Assembly (NCBI RefSeq): GCF_031583065.1
Contig: NZ_CP134053.1
Location: forward strand, 5,745,001-5,809,000
Direction of reading: 5' to 3'
Origin: Streptomyces sp. CGMCC 4.7035
GTDB taxonomy: Bacteria > Actinomycetota > Actinomycetes > Streptomycetales > Streptomycetaceae
DNA: 64,000 nucleotides
The notes beneath the pieces were generated by a model that had not been told where the DNA came from, did no database searches, and was given only the letters and a program-made list of their open reading frames with translations. This document shows positions 22,069 to 30,928 of the stretch, piece by piece. Each line of letters begins with the position of its first letter. Positions within the stretch are counted from its first letter, which is position 1. The position numbers and the translations under genes are program-made.

Positions 22069-22797
22069 TCAGCCCGCGAGGCCCACCACCAGCCAGATGA
22101 ACGCCGCGCCCGCGACCGTGCACAGCAAGGTCGAGCGGGCGGGGTGGACGTGGTGCGCCTCCGGGAGGATCTCGGCGGCGGCCAGGTAGAGGAGTGCGCC
22201 GCCGAAGAGGCCCAGATAGCCGCCGAGCAGTCGCTCGGGGATGGTGAACGCCAGGGTGGACGCCGCGCCCAGCACGGGCGCCGCCGCGTCCGCGACGAGC
22301 ATCGTGAGGGCCTTGCGGCGCGCGTTCCCGTACAGGCTCGTGATCGTGTAGGTGTTGAAGCCGTCCGCGAAGTCGTGCGCGACGACCGCGACCGCGACCG
22401 CCGCGCCCATGCCGCCGCCCACCTGGAACGCGGCGCCGATCGCGACACCGTCCATGGCGCTGTGCCCGACCATCGCCGCGGCCGCCGTCAGGCCCACCTC
22501 GGGCGCCCGGTGGTTGTGCTCGTCCGCCCCGTGCGCGGCACGGCGGGCAGCGAGCAGGCGTTCCACCAGGTGGGCCAGCAGGAAGCCGGCCACGAACAGC
22601 AGCAGCGCGGCCGGTACGCCGAACACCTCGCCGCCCGCCGCGCGCAGCGCCTCCGGCAGCAGGTCCAGGCCGACCACGCCGAGCATCAGTCCGCCGGCCA
22701 GGCCGAGGACGAGATGACGGCGGTCGGTCACGCGCTGTGCCGTCCAGCCGCCCGCCAGCGTCATGAGGAACGCGCCGAGCGCGACGAAGACCGCCAT
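22069..22797 (-). CDS. ZIP-family metal transporter within the cobalamin block
   Basis: This 242-residue membrane protein of the ZIP (zinc/iron permease) family has about eight hydrophobic helices, a short His-containing loop ('GADEHNHRAPEV') and metal-site motifs in the expected helices: 'MVGHSAMDGVAIG' and 'VVAHDFADGFNTY'. ZIP proteins import divalent metals into the cytoplasm. Its place between cobI and cobM suggests cobalt or another divalent metal for the corrin ring, but the sequence cannot prove the metal. It runs against the cob genes; its start faces cobM across a 103-base region with a perfect inverted repeat. Confidence 0.85.
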   Translation of the reverse strand: MAVFVALGAFLMTLAGGWTAQRVTDRRHLVLGLAGGLMLGVVGLDLLPEALRAAGGEVFGVPAALLLFVAGFLLAHLVERLLAARRAAHGADEHNHRAPEVGLTAAAAMVGHSAMDGVAIGAAFQVGGGMGAAVAVAVVAHDFADGFNTYTITSLYGNARRKALTMLVADAAAPVLGAASTLAFTIPERLLGGYLGLFGGALLYLAAAEILPEAHHVHPARSTLLCTVAGAAFIWLVVGLAG

Positions 22798-22820
22798 ATG
22801 ACCTTGCTGTCCAATCCATA

Positions 22821-22857
22821 CCGGTGTGCACAGGACCGGCGGCCCTGTGCACACCGG
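22821..22857. promoter_or_regulatory. Perfect 14-bp inverted repeat between the ZIP gene and cobM
   Basis: CCGGTGTGCACAGG at 22821-22834 is repeated in inverse as CCTGTGCACACCGG at 22844-22857, with nine bases between. Each arm contains the self-complementary core TGTGCACA. It lies between two divergent genes, so a transcription terminator is unlikely; an operator for a shared regulator is the simplest reading. Confidence 0.7.
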
Positions 22858-22900
22858 CGTTTCGCACTGCTGAAGCATTCGTAGGAAAGGAAAGATTCCC

Positions 22901-23719
22901 ATGGCCGATGCCACCACCGGCAAGGTGACCTTCGTCGGTGCCGGCCCCGGCGCCGCCGACCTGCTGACGTTCCGCGCCGCGCGCGCCATCGCCGAGGCCG
23001 ACGTCGTGATCTGGGCGGCCAGCCTGGTGCAGGCGGAGGTCCTGGAGCACGCGCGGGAGGGCGCCGAGATCCTCGACTCGGCGGCCATGTCCCTGGAGGA
23101 CGTCGTCGCCGTCTACCGGCGGGCTCGCGAAGAGGGCCTGCGCGTCGCCCGTATCCACTCCGGCGACCCGGCCCTGTGGGGCGGTACGCAGGAGCAGGTC
23201 GACCGGTGCGCCGAGATCGGGATCGAGACGGAGGTCGTGCCCGGCGTCTCGTCCTTCTCCGCCGTCGCCGCGCTCGCCCAGCGGGAGCTGACGATCCCCG
23301 AGGTCGCGCAGTCCGTGATCCTCACCCGGCTCGGCGGCGGCAAGACGCCGATGCCGCCCGGGGAGGAGGTGCGCGAGTTCGCTCGGCACGGGACGACGAT
23401 GGCGATCTTCCTGTCCGCTGCCCGCAGCGGGCAGCTGGTGCGGGAGCTGCTGGAGGGCGGCTATCCGACGACCACCCCGGTCGTCGTCGCCTACCAGGCC
23501 ACCTGGCCCGAGGAGCTGGTCGTGAGGTGCACGATCGGCACGCTGGAGGAGACCGTCAAGGAGCACAAGCTCTGGAAGCACACCCTCTTCCTGGTCGGCC
23601 CGGCGCTGGACGCGCACGGCACGCGCTCGCACCTCTACCACCCCGGCCACTTCCACGGTTACCGCAAGGCCGACCCCGAGGCCCGCAAGGCCCTGCGCGC
23701 ACGGGGTGCCGGCACGTGA
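22901..23719 (+). CDS. cobM: Precorrin-4 C11-methyltransferase
   Basis: CobM (CbiF) methylates C11 of precorrin-4. The 272-residue tetrapyrrole methylase begins 'GKVTFVGAGPGAADLLTFRAARAI' and carries the diagnostic 'RIHSGDPALWGGTQEQ' and 'VPGVSSFSAVAALAQRELTIPEV' motifs, plus 'LTRLGGGKTPMP'. The ATG at 22901 has GGAAAGGA upstream, a standard site that contrasts with the coupled starts downstream. It probably has its own promoter in the ZIP-cobM gap. It overlaps cobL by GTGA. Confidence 0.95.
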   Translation: MADATTGKVTFVGAGPGAADLLTFRAARAIAEADVVIWAASLVQAEVLEHAREGAEILDSAAMSLEDVVAVYRRAREEGLRVARIHSGDPALWGGTQEQVDRCAEIGIETEVVPGVSSFSAVAALAQRELTIPEVAQSVILTRLGGGKTPMPPGEEVREFARHGTTMAIFLSAARSGQLVRELLEGGYPTTTPVVVAYQATWPEELVVRCTIGTLEETVKEHKLWKHTLFLVGPALDAHGTRSHLYHPGHFHGYRKADPEARKALRARGAGT

Positions 23720-24966
23720 ATCGCCTGATCACCGTCGTCGGTACGGGCACGGGGGCGCCGCTTCCCGAGGACGTCCTGGCCGGGGCGGACCTCGTGGTGG
23801 GCGGGCGGCGGCATCTGGAGGCCGCGCCGGTGCCGGACACCGCCGAGCAGGTCGTCCTGGGGCCGCTGGCACCGGCGCTGGACATCGTCGGGCAGTACGT
23901 CGAGAAGGACCGGCCGGTCGTCGTGCTGGCCTCCGGTGACCCCGGGTTCTTCGGGATCGTGCGAGTGCTGGCCGAGCGGTTCGGGTCCGAGCGGCTCGAC
24001 GTACGGCCGGGTGTCTCCTCCGTGGCCACCGCCTTCGCGCGGGTGGGGCTGACGTGGGACGACGCGGTGGTGGTCAGCGCGCACGGGCGGGCTGTACGGA
24101 CGGCGGTCAACGTCTGCCGGGCCCACCCGAAGGTCGCCGTGCTGACGGGGCCCGGTTCCGGGCCCGCCGAGCTGGGCGCCGCGCTCGCCCACGAGCCGGG
24201 CGGGCGTGTTCTCGTCGTCGCCTCCGCGCTGGGCGACCCCGACCGCGAGCACGTCGAACGGGTCACCCCTGCCGAGGCCGCCGCCCGCGACTGGGGTGGG
24301 GCGGTGAGCGTGGTGCTCTGCCTGGACGAGGCCCGGGCGCTCGGCGCCGTGCGGACGGTCGCCGGGCCACCGCCCGGACCCGCCGGGTGGGCCCTGGACG
24401 AGACCGAGTTCACGCACCGCGACTCGATGATCACCAAGTTCGAGGTCCGGGCGCTGGCCCTGGCCCGGCTCGGCCCGCGCCTGGGCGACCTGGTCTGGGA
24501 CGTCGGCGCGGGCTCCGGGTCCGTGGCCGTGGAGTGCGCGCGGCTCGGCGCGGCCGTCACCGCGATCGAGAAGACCGCGGACGGCGTCGAACGGGTCCGC
24601 GCCAACGCCGAGGCGCACGGCGTCGACGTCCGCGTGGTGCACGGGGCCGCGCCCGCCGCGCTGTCCGGCCTCGACGACCCCGACGCCGTGTTCATCGGCG
24701 GCGGGGGGCGCGAACTGCCCGCCATCGTGACCGCGTGCGCCCGGCGGGCCCGGCGGGCGGTGGTGGTCGCCATGGCCGCCCTGGACCGCGTACCGGCGGC
24801 GCGCGAGGCGCTCGTCGCGGCCGGGTTCTCCTGCGACGGCGTGCTGTTGCAGTCGTCGCGGCTCGCGCCGCTGCCGGGGGACGTGTCCCGGCTCGCGGCG
24901 ACCAACCCTGTTTTCCTGCTGTGGGGCACGCGGCCTCCGGCGCGTACCGAAGGAGTTGCTCTGTGA
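23716..24966 (+). CDS. cobL: Precorrin-6Y C5,15-methyltransferase (decarboxylating)
   Basis: CobL is a fusion of CbiE and CbiT. It methylates C5 and C15 and decarboxylates the C12 acetate. The N-terminal half (about residues 1-195) is a tetrapyrrole methylase with 'VVLASGDPGFFGIVRVL' and 'RPGVSSVATAFARVG'. The C-terminal half is a class I methyltransferase with 'DRDSMITKFEVRALALARL'-like entry and the SAM motif 'DVGAGSGSVAVE' near residue 261. The length of 416 residues is normal. The GTG start overlaps the cobM stop and the end overlaps the next GTG. Confidence 0.95.
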   Translation: MNRLITVVGTGTGAPLPEDVLAGADLVVGGRRHLEAAPVPDTAEQVVLGPLAPALDIVGQYVEKDRPVVVLASGDPGFFGIVRVLAERFGSERLDVRPGVSSVATAFARVGLTWDDAVVVSAHGRAVRTAVNVCRAHPKVAVLTGPGSGPAELGAALAHEPGGRVLVVASALGDPDREHVERVTPAEAAARDWGGAVSVVLCLDEARALGAVRTVAGPPPGPAGWALDETEFTHRDSMITKFEVRALALARLGPRLGDLVWDVGAGSGSVAVECARLGAAVTAIEKTADGVERVRANAEAHGVDVRVVHGAAPAALSGLDDPDAVFIGGGGRELPAIVTACARRARRAVVVAMAALDRVPAAREALVAAGFSCDGVLLQSSRLAPLPGDVSRLAATNPVFLLWGTRPPARTEGVAL

Positions 24967-26645
24967 TCGGCCTCATTTCCGCCACCGCGGCCGGGGCGGC
25001 TGCGCGGGACCGGCTGGCCGCGGCATGGCCCGACCGTACGCGGGTGTACGACGGGCCCGTCGGGGATGCCGTCCGGGCCGCCTTCGCGGAGTGCGAGCAG
25101 CTCGTGTGCTTCCTGGCGACGGGGGCGGTCGTTCGGCTGGTCGCCCCGCTGCTGGGCGACAAGACGTCCGACCCGGGTGTGGTGTGCGTCGACGAGGGCG
25201 GGCGGTTCGCCGTGTCCCTGGTCGGCGGGCACGGCGGCGGCGCCAATGAACTGGCCGTCGAGGTGGGTGAGCTGCTGGGCGCCGAGCCGGTGGTGACGAC
25301 CGCGACGGACGCCGTGGGGCTGCCGGGCCTCGACACGCTCGGGTTCCCGGTGGAGGGCGATGTCGCGGGGGTCTCGCGGGCGCTGCTCGACGGGGAGCCG
25401 GTCGCCCTCACGGCGGAGGTGAACTGGCCGCTGCCGCCGCTGCGGGTCGCCGCCGAGGGCGCGTACACGATCCGGGTCACGGACCGCGCCGTCGAGCCCG
25501 CCGAGCAGGAGGTCGTCCTGCGGCCGCCGTCCCTCGTCGTGGGTGTCGGCGCCTCCAAGGGCGCGCCCGTCGACGAGATCCTCGGCCTCGTCGAGGGTGC
25601 GCTGCTGGACGCCGGGCTCTCCGTGAAGTCGGTCGCCGAACTCGCCACCGTCGACGCCAAGTCCGACGAGCCCGGGATCGTCGAGGCGGCCAAGCGGCTC
25701 GGGGTGCCCGTGGTGACGTACGCCGCCGAGGAGTTGGCGAAGGTCGAGGTGCCCAACCCGTCCGACGCGCCGCTCGCCGCGGTCGGCACGCCGTCCGTCG
25801 CCGAGGCCGCCGCGCTCGTACGGGACGGCGAACTCCTGGTTCCCAAGCGCAAGTCGGCCGCGCGACCGGCGATGGCGACCTGTGCCGTCGTACGGCGGCC
25901 GGGGCGTGGGCGGCTGGCCGTCGTCGGGCTCGGGCCGGGCGCCCGGGACCTGCTGACGCCGCGCGCCAAGGCCGAACTCCGGCGTGCGTCCGTACTCGTC
26001 GGGCTCGACCAGTACGTCGACCAGATCCGCGATCTGCTGCGGCCCGGCACCCAGGTCCTGGAGTCGGGGCTCGGCGCGGAGGAGGAGCGGGCGCGCACGG
26101 CGGTCGCGGAGGCCCGGAAGGGTCATTCCGTCGCGCTGATCGGCAGCGGGGACGCCGGGGTGTACGCCATGGCCTCCCCGGCGCTCGCGGAGGCGTCCGA
26201 CGACATCGACGTGGTCGGTGTGCCGGGCGTCACGGCGGCTCTCGCGGCCGGGGCGATCCTGGGCGCGCCCCTGGGCCACGACCATGTGTCGATCAGCCTC
26301 TCCGACCTGCACACCCCTTGGGAGGTCATCGAGCGGCGGGTGCGGGCCGCGGCCGAGGCGGACCTCGTCGTCACCTTCTACAACCCGCGCAGCCGGGGCC
26401 GGGACTGGCAGCTCCCGAAGGCGCTCGCGATCCTCGCCGGACACCGGGAGCCGACGACGCCGGTCGGTGTCGTACGGAACGCGTCGCGGCCGGACGAATC
26501 CAGCCGTCTGACGACCCTGGCCTCGCTCGACCCGGCGACGGTCGACATGATGACGGTCGTGACCGTGGGCAACACGGCGACCCGTGAGATCGCGGGGCGC
26601 ATGGTGACGCCGCGCGGCTACCGCTGGCAGGAGGAGTCGAAGTGA
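24963..26645 (+). CDS. cobJ: CbiG-CobJ fusion (precorrin-5A hydrolase / precorrin-3B C17-methyltransferase)
   Basis: The 560-residue protein joins two steps. Residues about 1-310 are CbiG: 'CFLATGAVVRLVAPLLGDKTSDPGVV' and 'GGHGGGANELA', then the C-terminal subdomain 'VVGVGASKGAPVDEILGLV', which opens the lactone in the anaerobic route. Residues about 318-560 are CobJ (CbiH), a tetrapyrrole methylase with 'VVGLGPGARDLLTPRAKAEL', 'ALIGSGDAGVYAMA', 'VPGVTAALAAGAILGAPLGHD' and 'TFYNPRSRGRDWQL'. The fusion is frequent in actinomycetes. It overlaps both neighbours by GTGA. Confidence 0.95.
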   Translation: MIGLISATAAGAAARDRLAAAWPDRTRVYDGPVGDAVRAAFAECEQLVCFLATGAVVRLVAPLLGDKTSDPGVVCVDEGGRFAVSLVGGHGGGANELAVEVGELLGAEPVVTTATDAVGLPGLDTLGFPVEGDVAGVSRALLDGEPVALTAEVNWPLPPLRVAAEGAYTIRVTDRAVEPAEQEVVLRPPSLVVGVGASKGAPVDEILGLVEGALLDAGLSVKSVAELATVDAKSDEPGIVEAAKRLGVPVVTYAAEELAKVEVPNPSDAPLAAVGTPSVAEAAALVRDGELLVPKRKSAARPAMATCAVVRRPGRGRLAVVGLGPGARDLLTPRAKAELRRASVLVGLDQYVDQIRDLLRPGTQVLESGLGAEEERARTAVAEARKGHSVALIGSGDAGVYAMASPALAEASDDIDVVGVPGVTAALAAGAILGAPLGHDHVSISLSDLHTPWEVIERRVRAAAEADLVVTFYNPRSRGRDWQLPKALAILAGHREPTTPVGVVRNASRPDESSRLTTLASLDPATVDMMTVVTVGNTATREIAGRMVTPRGYRWQEESK

Positions 26646-27226
26646 ACCGTGTGGTCCACCCGATCGAGCAGGAGTCCTTCCGGCGGCTGCGGGCCCGTCT
26701 GGACACCTCGCACTTCGCGCCGCTGACGCGGGCGGTGGTGGAGCGGGTCATCCACTCCGCCGCCGACCTCGACTACGCGAGCGATCTCGTCATGGACGAG
26801 GGCGAGCTGGAGAAGGCGCATGCCGCGCTGCACGACGGCGCGCCCGTGGTCGTGGACGTGGAGATGGTCGCGGCCGGGATCACTCGGCGGGAGACCGTCT
26901 GCCGGCTCAAGGACGCCAGGTCCGGCCCGGGGATGACGCGCTCGGCGCACGCGATCCGGCTCGCGTACGAGGACGTCGGCCCCGGAGCGCTCTGGGTGAT
27001 CGGCTGCGCGCCGACCGCCCTGGAGGAGCTGCTGAAGCTGGACGCCTCGCCCGCGCTGGTGATCGGTCTTCCGGTCGGTTTCGTCGGCGCGGCGGAGTCC
27101 AAGGCCGCGCTGCGCGAGAGCGGGCTGCCCGCCGTGAGCAACGTGTCCGAGAAGGGCGGTTCGGCGGTCGCCGCCGCCGCGCTCAACGCCCTGCTGTACC
27201 ACCCCACTTCGAAGGAGACCCCGTGA
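26642..27226 (+). CDS. cobH: Precorrin-8X methylmutase
   Basis: CobH (CbiC) moves the methyl group from C11 to C12, giving hydrogenobyrinic or cobyrinic acid. The 194 residues show 'HPIEQESFRRLRARLDTSHF', 'VIHSAADLDYA' with the catalytic histidine, 'DVEMVAAGI', 'SAHAIRLA' and 'GLPVGFVGAAESKAAL'. The GTG start overlaps the previous stop, and the end overlaps cbiX by GTGA. Confidence 0.95.
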   Translation: MNRVVHPIEQESFRRLRARLDTSHFAPLTRAVVERVIHSAADLDYASDLVMDEGELEKAHAALHDGAPVVVDVEMVAAGITRRETVCRLKDARSGPGMTRSAHAIRLAYEDVGPGALWVIGCAPTALEELLKLDASPALVIGLPVGFVGAAESKAALRESGLPAVSNVSEKGGSAVAAAALNALLYHPTSKETP

Positions 27227-28164
27227 CCACCCCGCCGCCCGCCCTGCTCATCGCCGGCCATGGCACCCGGGACGATGCCGGCGCCGAGGCGTTCCGCGAC
27301 TTCGTCCGGGAGCTGGGGCGCCGCCACCCCGAACTGCCCGTCGCGGGCGGCTTCATCGAGCTGTCGCCGCCGCCGCTGGGTGAGGCGGTGGCCGAGCTGG
27401 TGGAGCGTGGGGTGCGCCGGTTCGCCGCCGTGCCGCTGATGCTGGTGTCCGCCGGGCACGCCAAGGGGGACATCCCGGCGGCGCTGGCCCGGGAGAAGGA
27501 GCGGCACCCCGGGATCTCGTACACGTACGGGCGCCCGCTGGGCCCGCACCCGGCGCTGCTGAGTGTGCTGGAGCGGCGCCTGGACGAGGCCCTCGGGGGT
27601 GCGGCGCGCACGCCCGAGGACCGGGCCGACGTGACCGTGCTGCTGGTCGGGCGCGGGTCGACGGACCCGGACGCGAACGCCGAGGTGTACAAGGCGGCGC
27701 GGCTGCTATGGGAGGGGCGCGGGTACGCGGGCGTGGAGACGGCGTTCGTGTCGCTGGCGGCGCCGGACGTGCCGAGCGGCCTGGACCGGTGTGCGCGGCT
27801 GGGCGCGAAGCGGATCGTCGTGTTGCCGTACTTCCTCTTCACCGGCATTCTGCCGGACCGGGTGCGGCAGCAGACGGAGGGCTGGGCGGCGGCGCACCCG
27901 GACGTCGAGGTGCGGTCGGCGGACGTGATCGGTCCGGAGCCGGAGCTGCTCGACCTCGTGATGGAGCGCTACGAGGAGGCGCTGAAGGGCGACCTTCGCA
28001 TGAACTGCGACTCGTGCGTGTACCGGATCGCGCTGCCGGGCTTCGAGGACAAGGTGGGGCTGCCGCAGCAGCCGCACTTCCACCCCGACGACGACGGCCA
28101 CCATCACGGCCATGGACACCACCACGGACACCACGGCGGGCACACACACTCCCATGCGCACTGA
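27223..28164 (+). CDS. cbiX: Sirohydrochlorin cobaltochelatase, long CbiX with His-rich tail
   Basis: Long CbiX inserts cobalt into sirohydrochlorin. The 313 residues hold two chelatase half-domains: 'LIAGHGTRDDAGAEAF' with His13, 'LVSAGHAKGDIP', then 'LLVGRGSTDPDANAEVYK' opening the second half. Near the C terminus is MNCDSC (residues 260-265), matching the MxCxxC motif linked to an iron-sulfur cluster in Bacillus CbiX. The last 28 residues (286-313) contain 14 histidines, a probable cobalt-holding tail. The GTG start overlaps cobH and the end overlaps cobC by 11 bases. Confidence 0.93.
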   Translation: MTTPPPALLIAGHGTRDDAGAEAFRDFVRELGRRHPELPVAGGFIELSPPPLGEAVAELVERGVRRFAAVPLMLVSAGHAKGDIPAALAREKERHPGISYTYGRPLGPHPALLSVLERRLDEALGGAARTPEDRADVTVLLVGRGSTDPDANAEVYKAARLLWEGRGYAGVETAFVSLAAPDVPSGLDRCARLGAKRIVVLPYFLFTGILPDRVRQQTEGWAAAHPDVEVRSADVIGPEPELLDLVMERYEEALKGDLRMNCDSCVYRIALPGFEDKVGLPQQPHFHPDDDGHHHGHGHHHGHHGGHTHSHAH

Positions 28165-29227
28165 ACACGAGGGTGGGCAGCACGACCTGCGGCACCACGG
28201 GGACGCCGAGGTCCGTGACGACGGTGCGGAACTGACCGACCTCGCGGTGAACGTGCGCGCGGACACGCCCCCGGTGTGGCTGCGCGAGGTGATCGCCGGG
28301 TCGCTGGGCGGGCTCGCGGCGTACCCCGACGGGCGGGCCGCGCGGGCGGCGGTGGCGGCGCGGCACGGTCTGCCGGTCGAGCAGGTGCTGCTCACGGCGG
28401 GCGCGGCCGAGGCGTTCGTGCTGCTCGCGCGTGCGTTGAAGGTGCGTCGACCGGTGGTGGTGCATCCGCAGTTCACCGAGCCGGAGGCGGCGTTGCGGGA
28501 TGCCGGGCACACGGTGGAACGGGTCCTGCTGCGGCAGCGGGACGGCTTCCGCCTGGACCCGGTGCTGGTTCCCGAGGACGCGGATCTGGTGGTGATAGGC
28601 AACCCGACGAACCCGACGTCGGTACTGCACCCGGCGGCCACGGTCGCCGCGCTCGCCCGTCCCGGGCGGACGTTGGTGGTCGACGAGGCGTTCATGGACG
28701 CGGTGCCGGGGGAACGGGAGGCGCTGGCGGGCCGGACGGACATCCCCGGTCTGGTGGTCCTGCGCAGTCTCACCAAGACCTGGGGGCTGGCGGGCCTGCG
28801 CATCGGCTACGTCCTGGCATCCGCGGAGACGATCGCGGAGTTGGAGCGGGCGCAGCCGCTGTGGCCGGTGTCCACTCCCGCGCTCGCGGCGGCTGAGGCG
28901 TGTGTGTCGCCCCGGGCGCTGGCGGAGGCGGCGCACGCGGCGCACCGGGTGGCGGCGGACCGGGCGCATCTGGTGGCGGGGCTGCGGGAGTTCGAGCCGG
29001 ACGGGCTGTGGGTGGCGGAGCCGGCGGAGGGGCCGTTCGTCCTGATCCGCCTTCCGCGGGCGACGGCGGTGCGGCGTCACCTGCGGGGCCTTGGGTTCGC
29101 GGTGCGGCGCGGGGATACGTTTCCGGGGTTGGGGGAGGAGTGGCTGCGGTTGGCGGTGCGGGACCGGGCCACGGTGAATCGGTTCTTGCAGGCGCTGGAC
29201 CGGGCGCTGACGCTGACGACACGCTGA
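28154..29227 (+). CDS. cobC: PLP-dependent aminotransferase-like CobC (Rv2231c type)
   Basis: This 357-residue pyridoxal-phosphate protein belongs to the histidinol-phosphate aminotransferase/threonine-phosphate decarboxylase group and should supply the aminopropanol phosphate linker. Visible motifs are 'LTAGAAEAFVLLARAL', 'VVIGNPTNPTSVLHP', 'VVDEAFMDAVPGE' and 'SLTKTWGLAGLRIGY' with the cofactor lysine at 208. The ATG at 28154 was chosen; a longer start would lie inside the His-tail coding region of cbiX. It closes the cobalamin operon and is followed by a repeat array. Confidence 0.9.
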   Translation: MRTEHEGGQHDLRHHGDAEVRDDGAELTDLAVNVRADTPPVWLREVIAGSLGGLAAYPDGRAARAAVAARHGLPVEQVLLTAGAAEAFVLLARALKVRRPVVVHPQFTEPEAALRDAGHTVERVLLRQRDGFRLDPVLVPEDADLVVIGNPTNPTSVLHPAATVAALARPGRTLVVDEAFMDAVPGEREALAGRTDIPGLVVLRSLTKTWGLAGLRIGYVLASAETIAELERAQPLWPVSTPALAAAEACVSPRALAEAAHAAHRVAADRAHLVAGLREFEPDGLWVAEPAEGPFVLIRLPRATAVRRHLRGLGFAVRRGDTFPGLGEEWLRLAVRDRATVNRFLQALDRALTLTTR

Positions 29228-29235
29228 GCGGGTTT

Positions 29236-29757
29236 TCCGCCCCCGCCGCCCCTACCCGTCCCATCCCCCAGGGGCTCCGCCCCTTCAACCCCACCGGGGG
29301 CTCCGCCCCCTGAACCCCTGGCGGGGACTGCGTCCCCTGCACCCCTCCCGGGGCTCCGCCCCTGGACCCCGCAGGGCTTCGTCCCCTGCACCCCCCGCGG
29401 GGCTCCGCCCCTGGGCCCCGCTGGGGCTCCGCCCCCTGAACCCCAGCGGGGACTGCGTCTCCTGCACCCCTCGCGGGGCTCCGCCCCTGGGCCCCGCTGG
29501 GGCTCCGCCCCAGACCCCTCTTCGGGGGCCAGCCCCCCGGACCCCCGCTCCTCAAACGCCGGAGGGGCTGAATTCGCCGCACCGGCTGGATTTGGCGGAC
29601 GGGCTGGATTTGGCGGTCGGCATTATTCAGCCCGTCTGGGGGTCCCCCCTGCTCGAAGAGCTTGGGGGAGTTTGAGGACGAGGCCGTCAAGGCCGACAGC
29701 GGGGGTCCGGGGGCGGCAGCCCCCAGGGACGGGAAGGGTAGGGGCGGCGGGGGCGAA
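29236..29757. repeat. Array of GC-rich palindromic repeats between cobC and the LAETG gene
   Basis: From about 29265 to 29530 there are roughly ten units of 22-24 bases of the type GGGGCTCCGCCCCTGGACCCC, each able to fold into a GGGGC/GCCCC hairpin. Some units vary as GGGGACTGCGTCCCC. From about 29560 to 29630 two 'GGCTGGATTTGGCGG' units follow. From about 29635 to 29757 lies an inverted, almost identical copy of the repeat at 3267-3400. No gene is seen. It could serve as a multi-hairpin terminator between the converging cobC and LAETG genes. Confidence 0.85.
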
Positions 29758-29770
29758 AACACCCCCGGGA

Positions 29771-30730
29771 TCAGCCGCGGCGGCGCCGCGCCATCCCCAC
29801 CGCTCCCCCACCCGCCACCAGCAACGCAACCGCCCCACCCACGATGTACGGCATCGCCGAACTCCCCCCGGTCTCCGCAAGACCCGTCTCCGCATGAGCG
29901 CCCTGCGGCCTCACACCCCCCGCCCGGCCGTCCGCCCGGCCGTCCACCGAGTCCCCCGCCGCAGACGCCCCGGACGACGCACCGGAAGACGGCCCGGCAG
30001 ACGCCGCCGGGACCGGCGTCTCACAGGTCACCCCCGCCAACGTCACCGTCCCCGTCACCTCCGCCACATTCAGCTTCAGCGGATTCACGGACACCGTCAG
30101 CCGCAGCGCGGACGCGGCAGCCGTCCGCGACGTCGTCCGGGTCGGCGACACATCGAGCCGTACCTCCCCGACCCCCGGCACCTTCACCTCCGTCGGCCCG
30201 CCCGCCGACACCGTCACCTTCCTGCCGAAAATCGTCACCCCGCCCAGCAGATTCGCCGTGGCGACCGGTTTCCTGCCCGCCTCGCACACCGCGCGGGACG
30301 TCACGCCCTCCACCTCGATCAGGGACAGCAGCGGCAGCCCGGGCACATGGACCCGGGCGTGCGCGAGGTTCGTGGAGGCCTCCGCCCTCGTCGCGGTCAC
30401 CGTCGCCTTCGCCGTGGCGGTCTCCGCCCGCAGCACGGTGAACGGACGGCCGCCGTTCACGCCGTCCAGCGAGGCCGTGAGCGCGGTCCGGTTCGCGCTC
30501 CGCGGCGCCTGTACCTCGTTGAGGGAGACCGTGAGGGGAACGTTCACGGTCTTGTTGAGCAGGGACACATCGAGGCCGGTGCGCAGCACGACGGCGGTCG
30601 CGCGACCGTGGTCGGTGGTCGCCCGCGCGGAGCCCGCGCCGGCCAGCGCAGCGGGACCGGCGGCCAGGGCGGTGGCCACCGCGACGGTGGTCAGACGACG
30701 TGCGGGCATGCGGAAAGTGGTGCCGTTCAC
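29771..30730 (-). CDS. LAETG sortase-anchored secreted protein (SCO1860-type)
   Basis: This 319-residue secreted protein has an N-terminal signal peptide ('LTTVAVATALAAGPAALAGAGSARA'). Its central region is rich in Thr/Val beta strands with two cysteines ('SRAVCEAG', 'GVTCETPV') and a Ser/Ala/Gly linker. The C terminus has LAETG, a hydrophobic helix and the basic tail RRRRG, a classical sorting signal for class E sortases. An extra AETG lies just before LAETG. It matches what I recall as the SCO1860 family of LAETG-anchored proteins; its function is unknown. The GTG at 30730 has a G-rich tract upstream. Confidence 0.88.
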   Translation of the reverse strand: MNGTTFRMPARRLTTVAVATALAAGPAALAGAGSARATTDHGRATAVVLRTGLDVSLLNKTVNVPLTVSLNEVQAPRSANRTALTASLDGVNGGRPFTVLRAETATAKATVTATRAEASTNLAHARVHVPGLPLLSLIEVEGVTSRAVCEAGRKPVATANLLGGVTIFGRKVTVSAGGPTEVKVPGVGEVRLDVSPTRTTSRTAAASALRLTVSVNPLKLNVAEVTGTVTLAGVTCETPVPAASAGPSSGASSGASAAGDSVDGRADGRAGGVRPQGAHAETGLAETGGSSAMPYIVGGAVALLVAGGGAVGMARRRRG

Positions 30731-30928
30731 GGGTGGGACCCCCAGAGATGACTTGCTTGGGACCCGGAAAGAATTACGCACCACGGGTGAACCGTCAGCG
30801 AGACCGCACGGCTTCACTCCATCGTGGATTCCTCGCGAACGTATTCGAAACCGGCAGCACGTCCGTTCCCTCCGGTCACCTCCGCATCCCCCACACCGGG
30901 GGCGTGACCGGAGCGCGGTGCACGGCGC

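Noticed and set aside
22901..26444. Long minus-strand frames opposite cobM, cobL and cobJ
   Set aside because: Same shadow effect; low-complexity Arg/Pro/Ala peptides, no ribosome binding sites and no family features.
29265..29530. Regular GC-rich repeats considered as a CRISPR array
   Set aside because: Repeats are 22-24 bases, variable and without unique spacers, and match dispersed hairpin units elsewhere.
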